Notes under the pieces: model-generated
What the model was told of the DNA's origin: nothing
Databases searched by the model: none
What the model saw: the letters and a program-made list of their open reading frames with translations, nothing else
Shown here: piece after piece, positions 31,760 through 42,600 of the stretch
Layout: each line of letters opens with the position of its first letter
Position numbering within the stretch: the stretch's first letter is position 1
NCBI GenBank assembly: GCA_025558095.1
Contig: JAIVFI010000010.1
Coordinates: 496,001 to 560,000 of the forward strand
From: Hyaloraphidium curvatum
Lineage: Eukaryota; Monoblepharomycota; Hyaloraphidiomycetes; Hyaloraphidiales; Hyaloraphidiaceae
DNA: 64,000 nucleotides
Reading direction: 5' to 3'
Program-made: the position numbers and the translations under genes

Positions 31760-33378
31760 TCTCATTCGACAACTACGCGTACACAACTTCTTTTCCGTTC
31801 TTTCAACAAACACTTCACGAGCCTAAACTTTAACTTCGCGTTTCAACCGTGTAAAGTGCTGTTTAAGGGTGTAGTGTGCAGCGGGTTTGCTCAACTGCTT
31901 CAACGCCAAACATTTGGGGGTCCCCTAACTTTGACCGGTTAAAACCCCGCTTTTTTATTATGAAACCGCTCTTACAAATTTAGGAGCCGACGCGCGCGCT
32001 TCTTAGCTTCACCTCCCTTGGCCATCAGACCCCCCGAAGATACGTGTTGCCTCGTCCGACTCGCGCCTTTCGAGCCAAACGGTTTGGCGCGCGCCTGCGG
32101 ACGCGCCTTGCTTTATCGGAATGATTTGGGGTGATGCTCGGTTGGTCCCTGCGGGCCGTGCTGGCGCCGGGCGCCCGCAGGCCGGTCCGCCGGGGCCGGT
32201 GCCCCGCCAGCACTCGAGCCGTGGTCCCGCGATGTCTTGCCGGGAAACGACTCCCCGATCATGGCGCGCATCTGATTCGGCGGCCCCGCGTGTGGTGCTG
32301 GCAGCCGCCTGCGGTCTCGTTCCAAACAACGCACACCGGAGCGTTCCCCGAGCACCGCGCGCTCCGAAACCGGGCCGGACCACGGCAGGCCGCCGAGGCG
32401 GCCAACCCTGCGCGCGCCCGCGCCCCGCAGTGCCCTGCGGCGCGCCGTGCTCCGGCGCCGGCCGCCGCGCCGCCGTATCCTCACCATCGCCCGGATCCGC
32501 GGAACCAGCGAGGCTCCGCACGGGACGGTTTCCCATGCACCGCGTCGCCGCCGCATCGGGCTGTGCCCTCGGGGCTCGGCGGGGAACGCGCGTCTCCCGC
32601 TCGCTCCCGCACCGACTGCTTAGGTGGACTCTGGACTGTACCCCCAGCGAGTCCGAGCGGTGACGATGTGCATAGCGGCGCGCTGTCGCGGGGAAGGAGC
32701 CACGGGCGGCGTGAGGTTGGACGTGATTCGGCGCCTGGAGACGCAGCTGCCCCCGAGGGGAAGGAGGAGGAGGTGGACGCCGCCGGAACCGAGGCGCGGG
32801 ATTGGTCTCGCTTGGGGTCTCGCTTCATCTGACGGCGGGGGCAGCGGAAGGCTCGTCCCGCGCTGCGAACCCCGGGGAGTTCGACGCCGTGACAATAGCA
32901 GTGCAGATCGGCACTGCCCGGCCACGTCGACGTGGCGACGAGGTGCAAGAGGGCATGTTCGGGACTCGTCGAGCTTTTATTGATCTGAGTGGAGACTTCG
33001 CGCGACCACAGGCTACTGTGCCACATGGCACCGCGTTCGCTTGCGGACGACTGGAAGCATTTGCTCGCAGAGTGGCCGCGGCATCCCATGCCGCGCCCCC
33101 CGCGGAGCTACGCCGCCGTCCCTCTGGAGTGCGGGGTTGGAATCGCGGGGCACCGGAGAAGGGGTGGGCGCCTTGCGTGAACCGCGGAGGCAGATGGCGG
33201 CCTTCGGATCGCCTTTCAGATGGCGCCAACGGAGATGGTTTGCGGGCGGAGCCGAAGAGGAACGCAGTCGACCGCGGCGCCGAGATCAAGGCTCTTTCAC
33301 CACTCGACGACTTTCTGAACGGGCTGGAGCCAGCCCGTTAGCTGCAGCGGAGATGGAGCCCAGCGCAGCTTCATTTGG
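31760..33378. other. Stretch without a supportable gene
   Basis: 31830-31990 is clearly richer in A+T than its surroundings. From 32000 to 33300 all six frames stay open for long stretches, with arginine-, proline- and alanine-rich products that resemble nothing I know, as expected of very GC-rich DNA. I found no domain, splice pattern or repeat that supports a gene. Confidence 0.5.
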
Positions 33379-33588
33379 TTGGAACCTGTTTTGGAAAGAT
33401 GTGCAATCGAAAGAACAAACACTACCATCTCGGAAGTTGATCCAAAGAAGATGAACATCGAAGACACCGTTGTTTCGAGGCCTGGCGACGAAAGCTCTCC
33501 CGCCGATGAACGAAGGCTCTCCCGCCAGATGGCTCCCAGCCTTCTCGTCCCAGAAGGTAACGTCCCCGAACCAACTCCGAATAACTAG
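33379..33588 (+). CDS. Possible small protein, 69 residues
   Basis: This open frame reads MEPVLERCAIERTNTTISEV and continues with an imperfect repeat in SSPADERRLSRQ. Its composition is less skewed than that of the surrounding GC-driven frames. There is no recognised domain, and it may be an exon of a larger gene or not coding at all. Between 33589 and 34850 I find no supported gene; a minus-strand frame at 34294-33725 has fair composition but no recognisable domain. Confidence 0.2.
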   Translation: MEPVLERCAIERTNTTISEVDPKKMNIEDTVVSRPGDESSPADERRLSRQMAPSLLVPEGNVPEPTPNN

Positions 33589-34941
33589 AAGGTATCAGAA
33601 ACCTAAATGACCTGCCCAGCGTCACCGTCGGTCCAATGGCCGTTTCCATGGCGTTGCCTGCGCCGTGCACCCGTCCAGGCAGCATCGAAACCATCAGCGG
33701 TTCAGTTTCGCCAGAATGGATCCGTTAGTGTCGCCCAGTAGACATATGCGGCAGCAGAAAGCAACTACGGGGAGGAGACGGCGACCTTGGTGTAGCGAGA
33801 TCCCCCTTCCGCAGCAGAGTTGTTGACGGTCGCCCGCATTTGCCTCGCCTTGTTCCCCTCCAACGACGAGAACAGCATTCCCGCCATTGGCCGGTACCGG
33901 TAACCGACCGCTCTCGATCGATGACCAACAGCCCGGGAGAGCGGCGCCGCCGAGGATTCGCGGCGGGATGCGCACTCAAATCGAACGAGCGACCAGTCTT
34001 CGTCTCTCCCCCCCGCAGGTACTCGGCCGACAAGTCGAGTTTGATTCTGGGCGGGAAGAGAGGCGCCTGCGGCGCCCCAGGTAGGCAGAGACGCCGGCGG
34101 GCACCGACGCGGTCTGGCGGCGAGGTTGTGTTGTCCGAGCGGGCGACACGTGGCCCCGGCGCGTTTCCGGACGAGTCATCGCCGGCCGGCCGCCCCGAGG
34201 CTTGCTGCGCGGTGCCGCCTGTGTTGGAGATACCCACGGACAGCTGGCAGTCCGTTTCTGCCCACCCAACGCCAGACGCCTGGAGCTTTTGCAAGACACT
34301 TTTGTAAGCCTCGCTTTCCCCTGACGGCCGCGATTCGCGCTCACCTCATCGTACCCGCGGCAGAGCTCTCCTGTACCCGCAATCCAGCAATAGATGTCGC
34401 TGTCGCGGGGGCAATTGCCCGCGCGACGCGGCCCTGCACGTGGCTTCGCACGCCTCCACCTCCGAACCGCCCGCTTCCGGGCCCATCGGAGGCGTCTGAG
34501 GCCTCTTCTGCCGGCAACAGCTCGCATGGGAGCAGCGGCGTCCCGATGAGCTAATGACAGCGGGGAGGGTTGGCCGGCGCGCACCCGTCCATCACCCCCG
34601 CTGCTCTCCCCTTTCAAAGACCGCACACGGGAGCCGCGAACACGGCCCTGCGCCCCTTTCCGCAGTTCTTTCGCTCGAGCAGCTACGCACTCTTCGTTTT
34701 CGCGGCCGCTTGAGGGCCGGACGGCGGCGTCGGCCCCCGGAACCACGGACCGTACTCGTCGCGTACCGCGAGCGGCGCCGTTCACCGTTCTTTCCCGCGA
34801 CGCTACCGGTCTGTCATGGGCAAGCAAGTCACGGCCTAGGAGTCTCGTTTGCAGTCTGAGTCTCGCGAGCTGGTTGCCGCAGCTAGAAAGGTACTCGCTC
34901 GATTGGATCTCTATGTCCATTTCTCACGCAGCCTGCGTCAG

Positions 34942-37501
34942 ATGAGCGAAACCAGGCCTCCGTCCAAGAATCGCATGTCGATTCAAGATCTCGCACGAAT
35001 CCTTGCCAAGAAGGACCGGATCATCAAGCCGGGAGTGGTGTACCCCGGGACGAGAATCCCGTTCCCTACGATCTGCACCCTAGACTACACGGAGTTCGAC
35101 TCGGTTTTCTGGGGCGGGGAGCGCGTCACCAGAGTGTGCCCCTGCTGCTTGAAGGGATGGCATGCATTGAGTGACCACGGCCTCAAGTCTGACAACAGGG
35201 AATGGTTCTTGGTCAAAGAGTCCCCGGCTTTCACCGCCGAGTTCAACAAACACGCAGCCGGGCTCATCGAGGTATCGAATCGCGGCGAGCTTCGTGTCAC
35301 GGCCGAGGGCAAGGACTCGATCACGATCACGCTCGTCTCGCACACCGTCAAGGACGTGTACATCACGGCACAGATACGTGACCGCCGAAACTCGAAACAC
35401 ATTTTGGCGAGCGCCGATGTGCATTGCATTACCTACTACTCGATCGTGGGCCTCGGGTTTTCGAGCGAGATCAGGCCGGGGGGTGGGCCGCGCGACCGTG
35501 TCGACCACGTCGACCAGAACAAGACGGTTTGACAAGCTGTTTCTCTTGCTACGCCTGAGTGCTGATCTCCCTTTCTCATATGCAGAACAATGCGATCGAA
35601 AACTTGCGTGCACTCGACCGTGGACTGAACGCACTGAACTGCAAGCGCTACGAGTTTCAGAACATGCCCCAGGGTGCAGTTGCGGACCGATCCACGTGGC
35701 CTGTTCAGTTCGTTCCCACCCTCGAGGCGAACGCGGGCTTCGCTATGGAGTGGGGTTCCGTCCGGGAAGCTGGAGATGCCAAGGTGCTCTACTCGCAGTT
35801 CGAGAAGGACAAGCGATACCGCGACACGCTTCTCGCCACCGGTTCGCTTGGGCAGGCCGTGAACCCGAAGACCTTGAACTCGAATCAGGTCTGGATCAAG
35901 GACCCGAAAGGGAAGCGCATCGACGGCATCATCCAGTACCTGCCGAACGCGTCGTGCGAGGAAGGAGAGGAGTACGTGCGCCTAACTCTGGGCGACGTCC
36001 GCGACGCCGTGCGCTCGCGAGCCGATCTGCGATCGAAGGAGCGGGACGACGAGGAAGAGCTGGAGGAATTCAAGGCGTACGAGACGATGCAGACCGCAAC
36101 CGAGCTCCTCTCCGAGGTCTACATGTCTACCTACGGCAACTGCATGACGGTCAGTGATCCCGATTGCCTTTGCTTTCCTCACTCACGGGTTTTGCAGCTG
36201 TCTTCCGACAAGCAACCCATGCAGTGGGGAGGGACGAAGAAGGACGACAGGATCCACCGGCTCCGAGTCAAGGTCAAGTGCGAAGACGGCGAAACGTACA
36301 CCGTCCCCTTCACTGCATCTCGCGGTTTCGCGGTTCTTTTCTCCGAACGCGAGGGCGAGCTTGGGCTTGTGCCGTTCTCCGAGCTCGACGTCGACCACGG
36401 CGACAACAGCCACTCCAACAATGCGGCCGTCAACCTGTTCTGGATGTGGCCGAAAGACAACCGCAGGAAGGAAACCAGTGAGTGATAGAATCGGACGATT
36501 CCGCCGGCCTTAATCGCAGCACGGCGGCAGAGAGGAGGTACGCTGACCGCCGGGCGGCTCTCAAGGGTACGCAGCTCCAAGATCGCCGGTTCAACATTGT
36601 TGCTAACCGGTCCGCAGCGGCGGCTGAGCGCAAGGCGGACAAGATCCTCGGCGTCAAGGCGGATCTGCCCAAGGACGGTGCCGCGGCGCCGGCTCTCCCG
36701 AGTGAAGCCGTTCTTCGTCCGGAGGCTCACCCGAAAGGTGAGCTGGGACCCTCGTTTCTGTCGCGCCTGTTAACCTTTCCTTCTCAGCGGAAACGGCGGG
36801 GACGAGCGTTCCGGATGCTGCCTCCGCCCCTGCCACCTTTCCTCCGACTGAGAACTCTTCCTTCCCCGCGAAGCGGTCCCGACCTCAAGGCCTTGAAGGC
36901 AACGGCAGCAGGAGCAACAGCACAGAGCAGGTTTCGGTGAGCCATCTTTTGGCTGGATCTAGTTTCGTCGTGCCTCACAATCTTTCCGAACAGGAACTCG
37001 GTTCTGCGCAGGGTGCGCACGTAGCATTTATGCCAGAGTCTGGTTTCGGATCTCCTCCGCGCAAGAAGCCTTTCGCAATGCCGACAGCCCTCTCGAGCGC
37101 CCCAGTCATCCTGGCTCCGGCGGCATCGGCTCTCCACCAACGGATGGCACCCTTCAGCGTGCCTTCTACGACTGAAGGAGCTCCTCCCGGGCCCAACGAA
37201 AACACTCCGGTGCCTCCTCAACATGTGGGCTTCCTAGCGCTTTCGTGAACGGTGGAGCTCGCGGGTGAAGCAGGTCTCCTAGACTCCGACTCAACAGGAA
37301 CTGGATGGTTATAGGAGCACGATCTCTCGCCTTCAAAGCGAGATAGTGCAAAAGGCCACAGACATCTTGATCCTCAAGAGCAGGAGGCTTCCCCGCGACC
37401 AGGCCAACATCAAGCGGCAGGAGAAGGTTTTGGACAAGATGCAAAGGGAGCTGGAGCTTGCCGAGAAAGACCTGAGGAAGGCAGAACGCAAGGCCCGGTA
37501 G
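34942..37501 (+). CDS. Protein with two HNH-like modules and a coiled-coil tail
   Basis: From ATG 34942 the first exon has MSIQDLARILAKKDRIIKPG, a cysteine motif RVCPCCLKGWHALSDHG and VHCITYYSIVGLGFS. It ends at 35526; a 59 nt intron (35527-35585) joins it to the next exon in phase 0, completing VDHVDQNKT+NNAIENLRAL, the core of an HNH_3 endonuclease motif (H ... DH ... N ... N). Exon 2 ends with a second module, ELDVDHGDNSHSNNAAVNLF, whose upstream histidine is missing. Further exons give RSTAAERRYADRRA, a Ser/Pro-rich part and a coiled coil (KRQEKVLDKMQRELELAEKD) to the stop at 37501. A TTTGCAG at 34852 might be an acceptor for an upstream exon. The function is not known; a nuclease of mobile origin is the obvious guess. 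Confidence 0.6.
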
Positions 37502-37826
37502 CAGCGATCGTGAGGTGCTTTGACGTGGACTGTCGTTGTCGACTGTTTCTGACTTTCCCAGGCTACCTCGAGCTTTCTCGTGGACATGTTGATACCTTTG
37601 TGATGGATACCTTCGACTTATCTTCGGACTCGTCATTGATACCTTCGACCAGATGTTTACCTTCCGGACTTGCGCATGGGGTAGTGCGTGATGTGTAGTA
37701 ATCGTTGTGGCATGGGGCCAATCGAGGTTGTTTTTCCATTCTCATCTCTTGCCTTGACTACAGTAGCACTCTGGATCTCTTTTTTGGCCTCCTCGTCGTT
37801 GTCTGACCCTTCCTCCCTTCGCAGAC

Positions 37827-38140
37827 TGCGCCGGAACGCATCCGTCCTTGAACCGGGACTACGCGATCCAGTTCTACAAGGTCGAACCCGTCGAAAACTC
37901 CCTCTACTGCCGCCACTCGTGCCCCCGCCGCGACGAGCTCCCCGCCGACGCCTGCGGCCGCCGCCGGCCCCCCAAGCAGGAGCGCAGCGGCTGGGGCGAC
38001 GCCACGGGCCTGTGGCTCTACGCCTTCCCCGGCCTCAGCCTCAACTGCTTCAGCCTGGGGTTCTACACCATCAAGGTCGTCCCGCTGTCGCCGGGGAGGA
38101 CGATGCTGGAGAGAGAGATCTTCGTGGGCGTCTATAATAG
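37827..38140 (+). pseudogene. Fragment of a Rieske-type ring-hydroxylating dioxygenase alpha subunit
   Basis: The frame reads NRDYAIQFYKVEPVENSLYC, then ATGLWLYAFPGLSLNCFSLG, FYTIKVVPLSPGRTMLEREI and FVGVYN, which matches the C-terminal part of the catalytic domain of oxygenases such as choline monooxygenase (WLWLFPN-L-N-Y pattern and V-PL-PGRT). The Rieske cluster and the iron ligands upstream are absent; the sequence before 37827 is unrelated. Similarity ends about 70 bp before the PEX7 stop. It is a decayed fragment, perhaps an insertion or what is left of a lost gene. Confidence 0.6.
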
Positions 38141-38210
38141 AGAAGATAAAGAGTCCGTCGATCTCGTAAACCAATCCTCTGCATCTTTTTCGCAATTCGA
38201 CACATTCAAT

Positions 38211-39445
38211 TCAACGCCTCCGCATCAAGGGCGGCGGTGTAAACACGTGGATGAACTGATCCCAGCTGGCAGTCCCGATCTGCCCCTCCACGTAGAGGTT
38301 AAAGTCCAGGCCGAGCACAAACTCCGTGTGCTGGTCGTGCAAGTAGATCATGGCGTTCTCCTTGCCGGAAATGTCCCACAACCGCATCGTCATGTCGTAC
38401 GACGCCGAGGCGACGAGGTTGCCGTCGTGCGGGCTGCACTTCACCCGCCGCACCGCGTACTCGTGGCCCCGCAGGCACGTAATCTCCCGCTCCGGGAACC
38501 GCAAATCCCACACTTTGATCGTGTGGTCCACCGACGCCGTGACGAGCACGTTCTCGCGGTACTTGTTCCAGTCCAGCGACAGTATCTCGTTGTTGTGCGC
38601 CCGGAACGTCTGCATCGACCGCGGCGCTTTTGCGTCCCAGAGCTTCACGGTGTGGTCGCCGGAGCACGAGGCAAAGATGTCGGGTCCGTAGGGGTTCCAG
38701 ATGGTGGCGTAGATGCAGTGCGTGTGTTCCGCGTAGGTCCGGAGCGAGCGCGGAGCCTGCGGATTCCACTGCGGCGGAGGTTCAGACGGCGCGGAGATTG
38801 CAGCTGGAGCGACAAACCAGCTTGATGGTGTGGTCCCACGATCCGCTGACGAAGGTATCCTTCTTGACCATGTTCCAATTCACGCTGAAAACCTCCCTCG
38901 CGTGCTCATGCCAGTTCTGTATCGGAAAGTCCTGGTCGCCGCCGATGGGAAGTCAGCTACCCGCCGGAACGGCGCGCGTCCAGAACCCCTTCGGGGCCTG
39001 CCAGACGACAACGACGCACCGGCAGCGTCAGGTCCCAGAGCTTGATGCTTCCGTCTCCGCTGCTCGTGACGAGCTGGTTTTCGTGCATCTCCGACCACGC
39101 CACGTCAAAGAGGCCGTCCTGCGTGTCATACCTGTGGAAGACAAACCCATCGAAACCGAAGCCCGAGACAATACGCTGCCTTCACCCACGTCCGCTCCAC
39201 AACCATGCCGCCTCCCGGAGGCATTCCCGGCCGCGGCGGCGGACCACCCGTGGTGTTTAGAACCCAGAGCCTCCCATTGCCGACGATCCCAAAGTTGGCC
39301 GCCGACGCGCAGGCGATCTTGTTCTCGAAAAAAGGCGAGAACGAAAGCTGGACGTGCCAAGTTTGAGTCCACCGGCGGCCGCACTGGGGGCGAGAGGCCC
39401 CACGGAGTAGCCGTTGTAGCCCTCGGTTCGGAACCGCGAGAACAT
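38211..39445 (-). CDS. PEX7: Pex7, peroxisomal PTS2 import receptor
   Basis: Pex7 is a WD40 propeller that binds PTS2 signals in the cytosol and carries cargo to peroxisomes. The start [15 protein letters not shown] (ATG 39445) and, after an intron, [20 protein letters not shown], match the Pex7 N-terminus. WD repeats follow: [100 protein letters not shown] and [20 protein letters not shown]. It ends at 38211 after [12 protein letters not shown]. At least four short introns interrupt 39400-38750. The length (about 350 residues) fits the family. It shares a 177 bp divergent promoter region with UTP10. Confidence 0.9.
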
Positions 39446-39622
39446 GACGGCGGACAGATCGCGGCCCGATGGCGGCCGCAGATGCCAAGCAGCTTAGCGA
39501 CGGAGGTTACGCGCCGGAGCCGGCTTCGATGTAGGACGGAACGGCACGGGGACGAGAAGGAAGTTGCGGCAGCACCGGCGTTGCGGCAAACAAGCACATA
39601 CAACCAGGCCGATCAGAAAACG

Positions 39623-42600
39623 ATGTCGCTTGCTTCGCAGCTTGCGAAGCAGATATCGTCGCGGCAGTCCCGCACTGCGGTTGCGCCCGACGATGTCTCC
39701 AAGAACCGGGCCTCGTATCTCTTCGATGCCCGCGTTGCGGCCGACTACGACACCGAGACCATCCGGTCGCTGGGTCTGGACGGCCTTCGGGAGCTCATTC
39801 GTGGCCTTCCGCTTGCAACCGGAAGTGCGAAACCCTCCAGAGGCTTGCCGCAGTTTCAGGATTTCGAGCAGACCCTCTTCGGGGAGTCCTTGCGCGACTA
39901 CGACAGGACGCTTCACGTTGGTTCTGCCGCCCGCGGGTCCGGATTCCTCTGACACTATCCTGGCCGTGTTGCCCGGAACTGCAGTCCAAGGAAGAGAATG
40001 CGAAGCTGGACGAGAGCATTCGGTTGTTCCTCCGCCATGTGAGCCCGTTCTTCCTTTCCAAATCAGCTGCCAAGACCTTGGAGTGGCTCGTAAGGCGGTT
40101 TCGGATTCACGAGCTCAATGTGGACGACGTTGTTAGCTGCATTCTTCCTTACCATGAGGCCAAGCAGTTCGTGCCTATGGTTGCGATCCTGCGGATAGGG
40201 TGGGTTGTTTCTTGCCGTTGGTCGTGGCCGAAACCAACGGGCGGTTCTTTGAGCAGGGACGACAGCCGCTGGAGTTTCCTTCGTTCTGTGCAGCGTTCGG
40301 CGGTACCTTTGGATCGCAGCCACGTAATCCGGCGCTGCCGCACGGACCGCACGCTGCTCGACTTCATTGCGTCTTCGGCAATCACGTCTGCCAGAATTGG
40401 GATCAGGAACCCTGCTTTGGACGCACTTTTCGCCGCCACATCGGTCGGCCTCATGCGCGCCTTTCCCGAAGCTGTCGACGAGAACATGCTCGCGATGCTC
40501 CTGCCTCACGTCCTTGACATGGCGCGCGCAAAGGCCGCCCCGGATTCGCAGGCCGCCGCCCACATCGTGCTCCTTCAGCTTGGGTCGCAGATGACTCTCT
40601 CCGCCGAAGCTGTTGATGGCATGGTCGAGGTCCTTGCGCGGCGATCGAAGGATGTCGACGGCTCGATCGCCGTCCGGACCATTCTTTACCTGTGCCTCAC
40701 GCAGCCGGCCTTGACTCGCCTGTCGGACAGGGCCTTCAAACGCTTGGTGGATTTGGAGCCAGCTCGCATCAGGGCGGTAGCCGCGGAAATGGTGGCAAGC
40801 AAGGTCTCCGAGGTGCAGGCAGTCGACGCCGTCTGCGCGCCACTGGTGTCGCTGCTTCTAGCCAGATTCATCACCGATCCTTTTTGGTCGGATGAAACCT
40901 TCCGCGCTAAGCTTCTGGACCAGCTGAAGAATGGTGCACTTCCCCGCTTTTCGGTCGAAGCTTTTGCGAGGTCGTTCGCGGCCAAGCTTGCGAATGCCGT
41001 CTCCGAAACTGGCGACGGCGGGGAGGTGGAAGGTTTCCGGGACGTAGCGGAAGCCCTCGAATCCAATTGGGGTGCCCAGGCTGCCACCGCGCTCGATGCC
41101 GTCGCCGCCAGCAGCGCCGTACGGCGGTACTTTCGCGGGGATACGGCCAACGGATATTCCGCGCCAGGGAGCACCGCAAATCTTGTCGTGGACCTCAACT
41201 CTGTGGCTAAATCCGTACGGCTTGGTGCTCTGGAGCACCTGCTGAAAGAGCTTGGTCTCGAGGACGGACACCAAGAACCTGGTGACGAAGGGACCTCTCC
41301 AGAATCGGGTCGGGATGGCTTGGCCGAGATTGCTCGTGAGACCGTTCTTCGACGGCTTGCCATCGAGGACGACAAAGATGTGCTTCTGCTGCTCCTGGGT
41401 TGGGACGGGCTCACCTCACTTTTCTCTGGCCATCGCGAGGCCATCTTCGGGCGCGTGCTTCACATTTTCGGCGCAAACGACTCGAAACGTGTTCGCGTGG
41501 CCGCTTTTCGTGCCTTGGCGAGGATTGCCGCGGAAGAGCTCACAGTTGGAACCATCTTGATGCACGTTCTTTCCTCCCTACTGATAACTTCCGAGGTAAT
41601 CGCGTTTGTAGCGTGCTTGTTGGTCGCTGATTCGGTTTGCCAGAATCGGCAGGTCGCATCATCCTTTCTGGAGGCACTTCTGGATGTTTGCGCTTCCTTT
41701 CCGGAGTCTTTGCTTTCAGATCTCACCGAGGGGCTCCGCGAAGGAGCTGAGGTTCTTGGTGAGTCTGCTTCGGACGGAGAACCCAATGGCCTTCGGCTCG
41801 GGCGCAAGCGTTTGGGGGAGTTCAATCGGGTCCTCGTCAACACGGTCTCGCGCAACCTTGCGTCTTCGAGTACGGACAACGTACGGGGCCTGATTGAGTT
41901 CTTTGCTGCCGACGGACCTGGCGACGGTGTCGAACCGGCGAAGATCCTCTTTGCACTTGCGACATTGCAATCCGTGCTAGAGCGCGAGCCTCAAGTGACG
42001 CCGATCGACCTTCGCAGGGCAGCGATGGAAGCGTGTGTCCGAGTGATCAACACGGCCGCGCCGGTCCTCGATTCAGTCACCAAAGACCTTTGGGTGGAAA
42101 GGGGACTTCTGGAAAAGATCCCGAGGCAGGACGTGGATGCGCGAATGGTGGTCGAGTCGAGCTTGGCCTGCATTCGTTCCATTTTGCTATCCACCAGGAA
42201 GCTGTCTTCCGCGATTCTGTGGACGCGCGCCGCTCGAAGCCTCGAGAAACCCGACGGGGAGCTGCATTCTTACGAATCGCTGATACGGACTGCTTTTGAG
42301 GCTTGCGCATCGTCCGCCGTACTTGGACCGTACCAAAAGATACTGGAGGTCCTGTTCAAAGTTCACCTCGGTGCGGATGCCGTTGCTTTTCTGTCATCCT
42401 TTTGGTTCAAAGGCACCGAGACAGAGCCGCGTCTGTTGGATCGTACTCTGCGCATGGCCCTCGCTCTGATCCCGGAAACCGGGGAGCAATCTGTTTTGCT
42501 CGGAATAGTTACTCCGGTTCTGTGCTATCTAGCAAATCGGGACGAGAACGTTCGCGGGTCGGCCCTGTCCCTGCTCGAGGCCACACAAGGGCAGATGGTT

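Noticed and set aside
33976-34920. A 314-codon minus-strand frame
   Set aside because: Very arginine-rich with no domain; it overlaps the start of the HNH gene, whose frame is better supported.
35559-36485. HNH gene read as two separate genes (34942-35532 and 35559-36485)
   Set aside because: Joining across gtttga ... tatgcag keeps the frame and completes a canonical HNH core, which would be unlikely by chance.
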